NCBI GenBank assembly: GCA_001430745.1
Contig: KQ482013.1
Location: 77,119 to 88,112 of the forward strand
DNA: 10,994 bases
From: Auxenochlorella pyrenoidosa
Lineage: Eukaryota; Chlorophyta; Trebouxiophyceae; Chlorellales; Chlorellaceae
Reading direction: 5' to 3'
Shown here: in pieces, positions 8,701 through 10,994 of the stretch
How positions within the stretch are numbered: the stretch's first letter is position 1
How the letters are laid out: every line of letters starts with the position of its first letter
The notes under the pieces: model-generated
Told to the model about the DNA's origin: nothing
The model's input: only the letters and a program-made list of their open reading frames with translations
The model's database searches: none
Program-made: the position numbers and the translations under genes

Positions 8701-9748
8701 TTCTTTCGCATCGGAAAGAGCCACGCACACTCGGGGGCCGCTGCGCCGCCACCATCGGCGGCAGCAGTGGCAGGCGGCGGGGGTAGGCATTCACACGCGG
8801 GTGCTGGTTCATGTGCCGTCCCAGGCTCCTCATCTCCACAAGCAGGCTCCCACAGTGTGGAGCGTCAGTGCTGCAAGGGGCACAGGTGCGTGCTTCACGG
8901 CAGCTGCAGAGACCGTGGCGGCGGGGGGCGCAAGGCGGTAAGGAGCGGCAGCGGCGCCCGGAGGCTGAACCCTGCAGGACGGCCCAGCTCGGCGGTAGCG
9001 CCTGCTTTGTCCATCAAACTGCATACGTACCATTGGCATGCATCGGCAGGCATTGGAGCGCGGGGAGCCGAACCGCTTGCTGTAGAGGAAATTGCGAGCT
9101 CCGGACAGCGGCCACGTATGCCGTGGCCTTGTCAAGAACGGTGTTTCTACTAACAGCCTACATCAACTGTAAGCGTGCCATAAACGCGATCAATAACGCT
9201 TTGAAGCCGCAAGAACAACATGGACAAGGTGGGCGCCCCCGGTGCTGTCCGGCCGGACGCTGCAGCACGGAGGCATGAAATACACACCAAACGTGCGCAG
9301 AAGCTGGTGCAGACTGGACAAGATTGGGGGCAGGCACCGCCAGTGTGGCCTGCAGGCACCGTCACGCCGCTGCCGCCGGGCCGACTGGCTGCGCTGCCTG
9401 CAGGGCCCTTCATCCGCTAACCCATGAGAGTGCTGCGGTATATGGATTCCATGTACCAGACCCCAGGAGGGCGCCGGAAGGCCTACTGGCAGGTGGGCTG
9501 CGTCGCCGGTGCCCTACCATGCCCTGGCCAGTCGTTGGATGGCAACCCGCCGGTACGCGCCCAGTTGCTGCGGCTGGTGCCCGCACCGAAGGTGGCCCCA
9601 TGCCCCCCATGCCGTAATGGAATCTTCCTGATAATCCTGGGTGCACAACAGACGCTCAAGTTGCAGTTTCGATCTGTGCAGAGGTAGCCGCGGCAGAGCC
9701 CCCACATGCTGGTGCTGCCTGCCCAGCTGGCCCGCGGGCTGCCCCCAC

Positions 9749-10994
9749 ATGTGCCCGCTGCAGGCGGCGGCAGTCCCGCCGACCTGGCTGGCCATACTGC
9801 AGCTCGCTCTGTGCGCCCTGGCGGCAGCCGCCCTGCCCTCGGCAGTCGCTCAGCCCGACACGCTGACGGGTGAGGAGCTGCGCTCAAGCCCGCCAGCCTG
9901 GCTGGCTCAGCAGGCTCAGCAGACTCAGCAGGCTCAGCAGGCTCAGCAGGCTCAGCAGGCTGCTAGCCTCTTACTTGCAGTAGGCAGGCCCGGCTGGAGT
10001 CTCCCCTTGAAGGCAGGCCCACCCAAGCCTTTGGCAGCAGCTCTTTCTGCAGAGCTGGGTGCACCTGGCTGGGAACGCAGCTGCATGAGCTCGCAGCTGC
10101 TCCGTTCAGCGCCCTGCCCAACTGTCGGAGAGCGTCGTGCCCCTCCTCGCGTGCAGGCACCGCGGTCGTGATGTCCGTCACATGGAGGGGCACGCCACTG
10201 GGACCAGACCGGTAAGCAATGAGCGGGCCAGGCCGGGACGGTGGCGAGCGGGCCAGGCTGGGTCGCTTGGGCGCGCCAAGCCGACCAGCACGGTTTGACC
10301 CTCTTCCACTCTGTTTGCCATGACAGCTGACTATGCAAGCCCCCTGCCCCCTTTCCCCAACCCCCCTTGCTCTCACAGCCTCCTGGCAGTCCGCACCAAC
10401 GAGGGGCGGCACATCCTGGTTGAAGCGGATGGCGCCGCCACCGCCGCCTCGGCCCGCCTCGTGACTGGAACGCGGGTGCAGGTGGCCGGCGAGTGGCGGC
10501 AGCGGCGCGACGCCAGGGCCAGCACAAGGCAGGGGGCGTACATGAAGGCGAGCAGCATGCAGGTCACGGGCCCACCGCAGCCGCGCCCGGCTGGCAGTGC
10601 CAAGGGCGGCAGCGGGGGCGGCGGGGGCGGCACCAGGGGCGTGGCCGCGAGGGCGGGCAGGCAACTCCGCCAGGCTGCCGCCGGCGGCGGCGGCAGCCCT
10701 GCAGCCCCACCGCCGGCCCAGGCAGTGGGCAGTTTTGGCGGCGGCGGCGCAGTCACCCTCAGCGCCAATCCGCTGGCGGCATCTGAGGTGCCGACTCTCT
10801 TCATCCCCAGTGAGCGTCGCAGCCAAGCTGGCTGGGGCCACCCGGCGCTTCGATTCCCGGACCCCAGATGTGTTAGGGGCGGCGCTGCTGAGAAACCCCC
10901 GCAATTTTGCTGGGGGGTGTCCGAGTGCTGCCCTGGCTCAGGCCCGGTTCAGGGCTCTGTTCCAGGATCCGTGCCCTTGGCCGGACCGTGCGCG
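9749..10994 (+). CDS. Gene C: gametolysin-like M11 metalloprotease, 3'-partial, first 4 exons
   Basis: Third copy of the tandem family, cut by the window end before its catalytic exons. Exons: 9749-9869, 10157-10211, 10379-10809 and 10966 to beyond 10994, joined by GT-AG introns of 287, 167 and 156 nt. The 212 codons are open. ATG 9749 is the first ATG after in-frame stops at 9629-9634. Parts: signal peptide with a hydrophobic core ending near AVA|QP; a small beta-rich domain (GTAVVMSV, then RLVTGTRVQVAG) matching gene B; a Gly-rich linker (about 10600-10760) replacing B's Leu/Gly/Thr linker; and the FIP junction. Exon 4 is inferred from a CAG acceptor at 10963-10965 that continues in the right phase into a Gly-Pro-Cys segment like that of genes A and B. 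Protease identity rests on homology to B, since the zinc motif lies beyond the window. Confidence 0.8.
9905..9958 (+). repeat. 9-bp tandem repeat, 6 copies, in gene C intron 1
   Basis: The unit GCTCAGCAG repeats six times, with one G-to-A change at 9923. In the frame of exon 1 it would read Ala-Gln-Gln. It lies 36 nt after the donor of intron 9870-10156. Confidence 0.95.

Larger units (their letters stand above)
8178..9748. other. Intergenic region B-C, no gene supported
   Basis: About 1.6 kb between genes B and C. The first part is probably the 3' UTR of gene B and carries a degenerate tandem repeat of about 71 bp. TGTAA motifs, the usual chlorophyte poly(A) signal, are at 8696-8700 and 9168-9172. 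From about 8720 on the sequence is GC-rich with no recognisable product. A small frame at 9220-9420 (66 residues) has no domain and I do not call it. A TATATGG at 9439-9445 lies about 300 nt upstream of the start of gene C and could be promoter-related, though this is weak. Confidence 0.6.

Noticed and set aside
8177..8941. Open frame of 254 codons downstream of gene B
   Set aside because: It runs through the 71-bp-period repeat, which does not fit codons, and its product has no domain. Only its 5' extension (before 8177) looks coding, which is reported as a frame question for gene B.
9220..9420. Small + strand frame of 66 codons upstream of gene C
   Set aside because: It has no homology I recognise, no signal peptide and no paralogous counterpart upstream of gene B.
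9905..9958. CRISPR-like array
   Set aside because: The 9-bp units are contiguous with no spacers; it is a simple tandem repeat inside an intron.

Overview
The window looks like nuclear DNA of a green alga, most likely a trebouxiophyte of the Chlorella type. The reasons are high GC, strong G/C preference at third codon positions, short GT-AG introns with GTGAG-type donors, and a gene family typical of chlorophytes. This placement is an inference and cannot be fixed to a species from the sequence alone.

The main content is a head-to-tail tandem array of three secreted zinc metalloproteases of the gametolysin type (peptidase family M11), all on the + strand. Gene A (1-2495) lacks its 5' end, which lies before the window. 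Gene B (4690-8177) is complete, with nine exons and 626 residues as modelled. Gene C (9749 to beyond 10994) has its first three exons and the start of the fourth. I built the models by aligning the three copies to each other. Intron positions and phases agree at every junction that can be compared, and the spliced B model is divisible by three with no internal stop.

Reading across the copies, the protein order is: signal peptide; small beta-rich N-terminal domain; low-complexity linker, different in each copy; conserved FIP junction; cysteine-containing lead-in to the catalytic domain; GLGYVG block; zinc helix HE-[IL]-GHNLFL-[GA]-H; Met-turn MGYCC with CCSDRC; beta-rich C-terminal domain; terminal DNDCNG loop that resembles a calcium-binding loop. 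B alone has a basic proline-rich tail, whose reading frame is questionable.

Between the genes are about 2.2 kb (2496-4689) and 1.6 kb (8178-9748) in which I support no gene. They hold small tandem repeats, a lower-GC stretch around 3100-4050, and a degenerate repeat of about 71 bp period downstream of gene B. Introns carry a CA microsatellite, a 9-bp tandem repeat and a 24-bp-period direct repeat.

Family members in Chlamydomonas and Volvox act on the hydroxyproline-rich cell wall or extracellular matrix, so a cluster like this probably serves wall remodelling or release. The points most worth checking are the Phe in place of the metzincin Gly in the zinc helix, the frame of gene B's tail, and the unusual inter-domain linkers.
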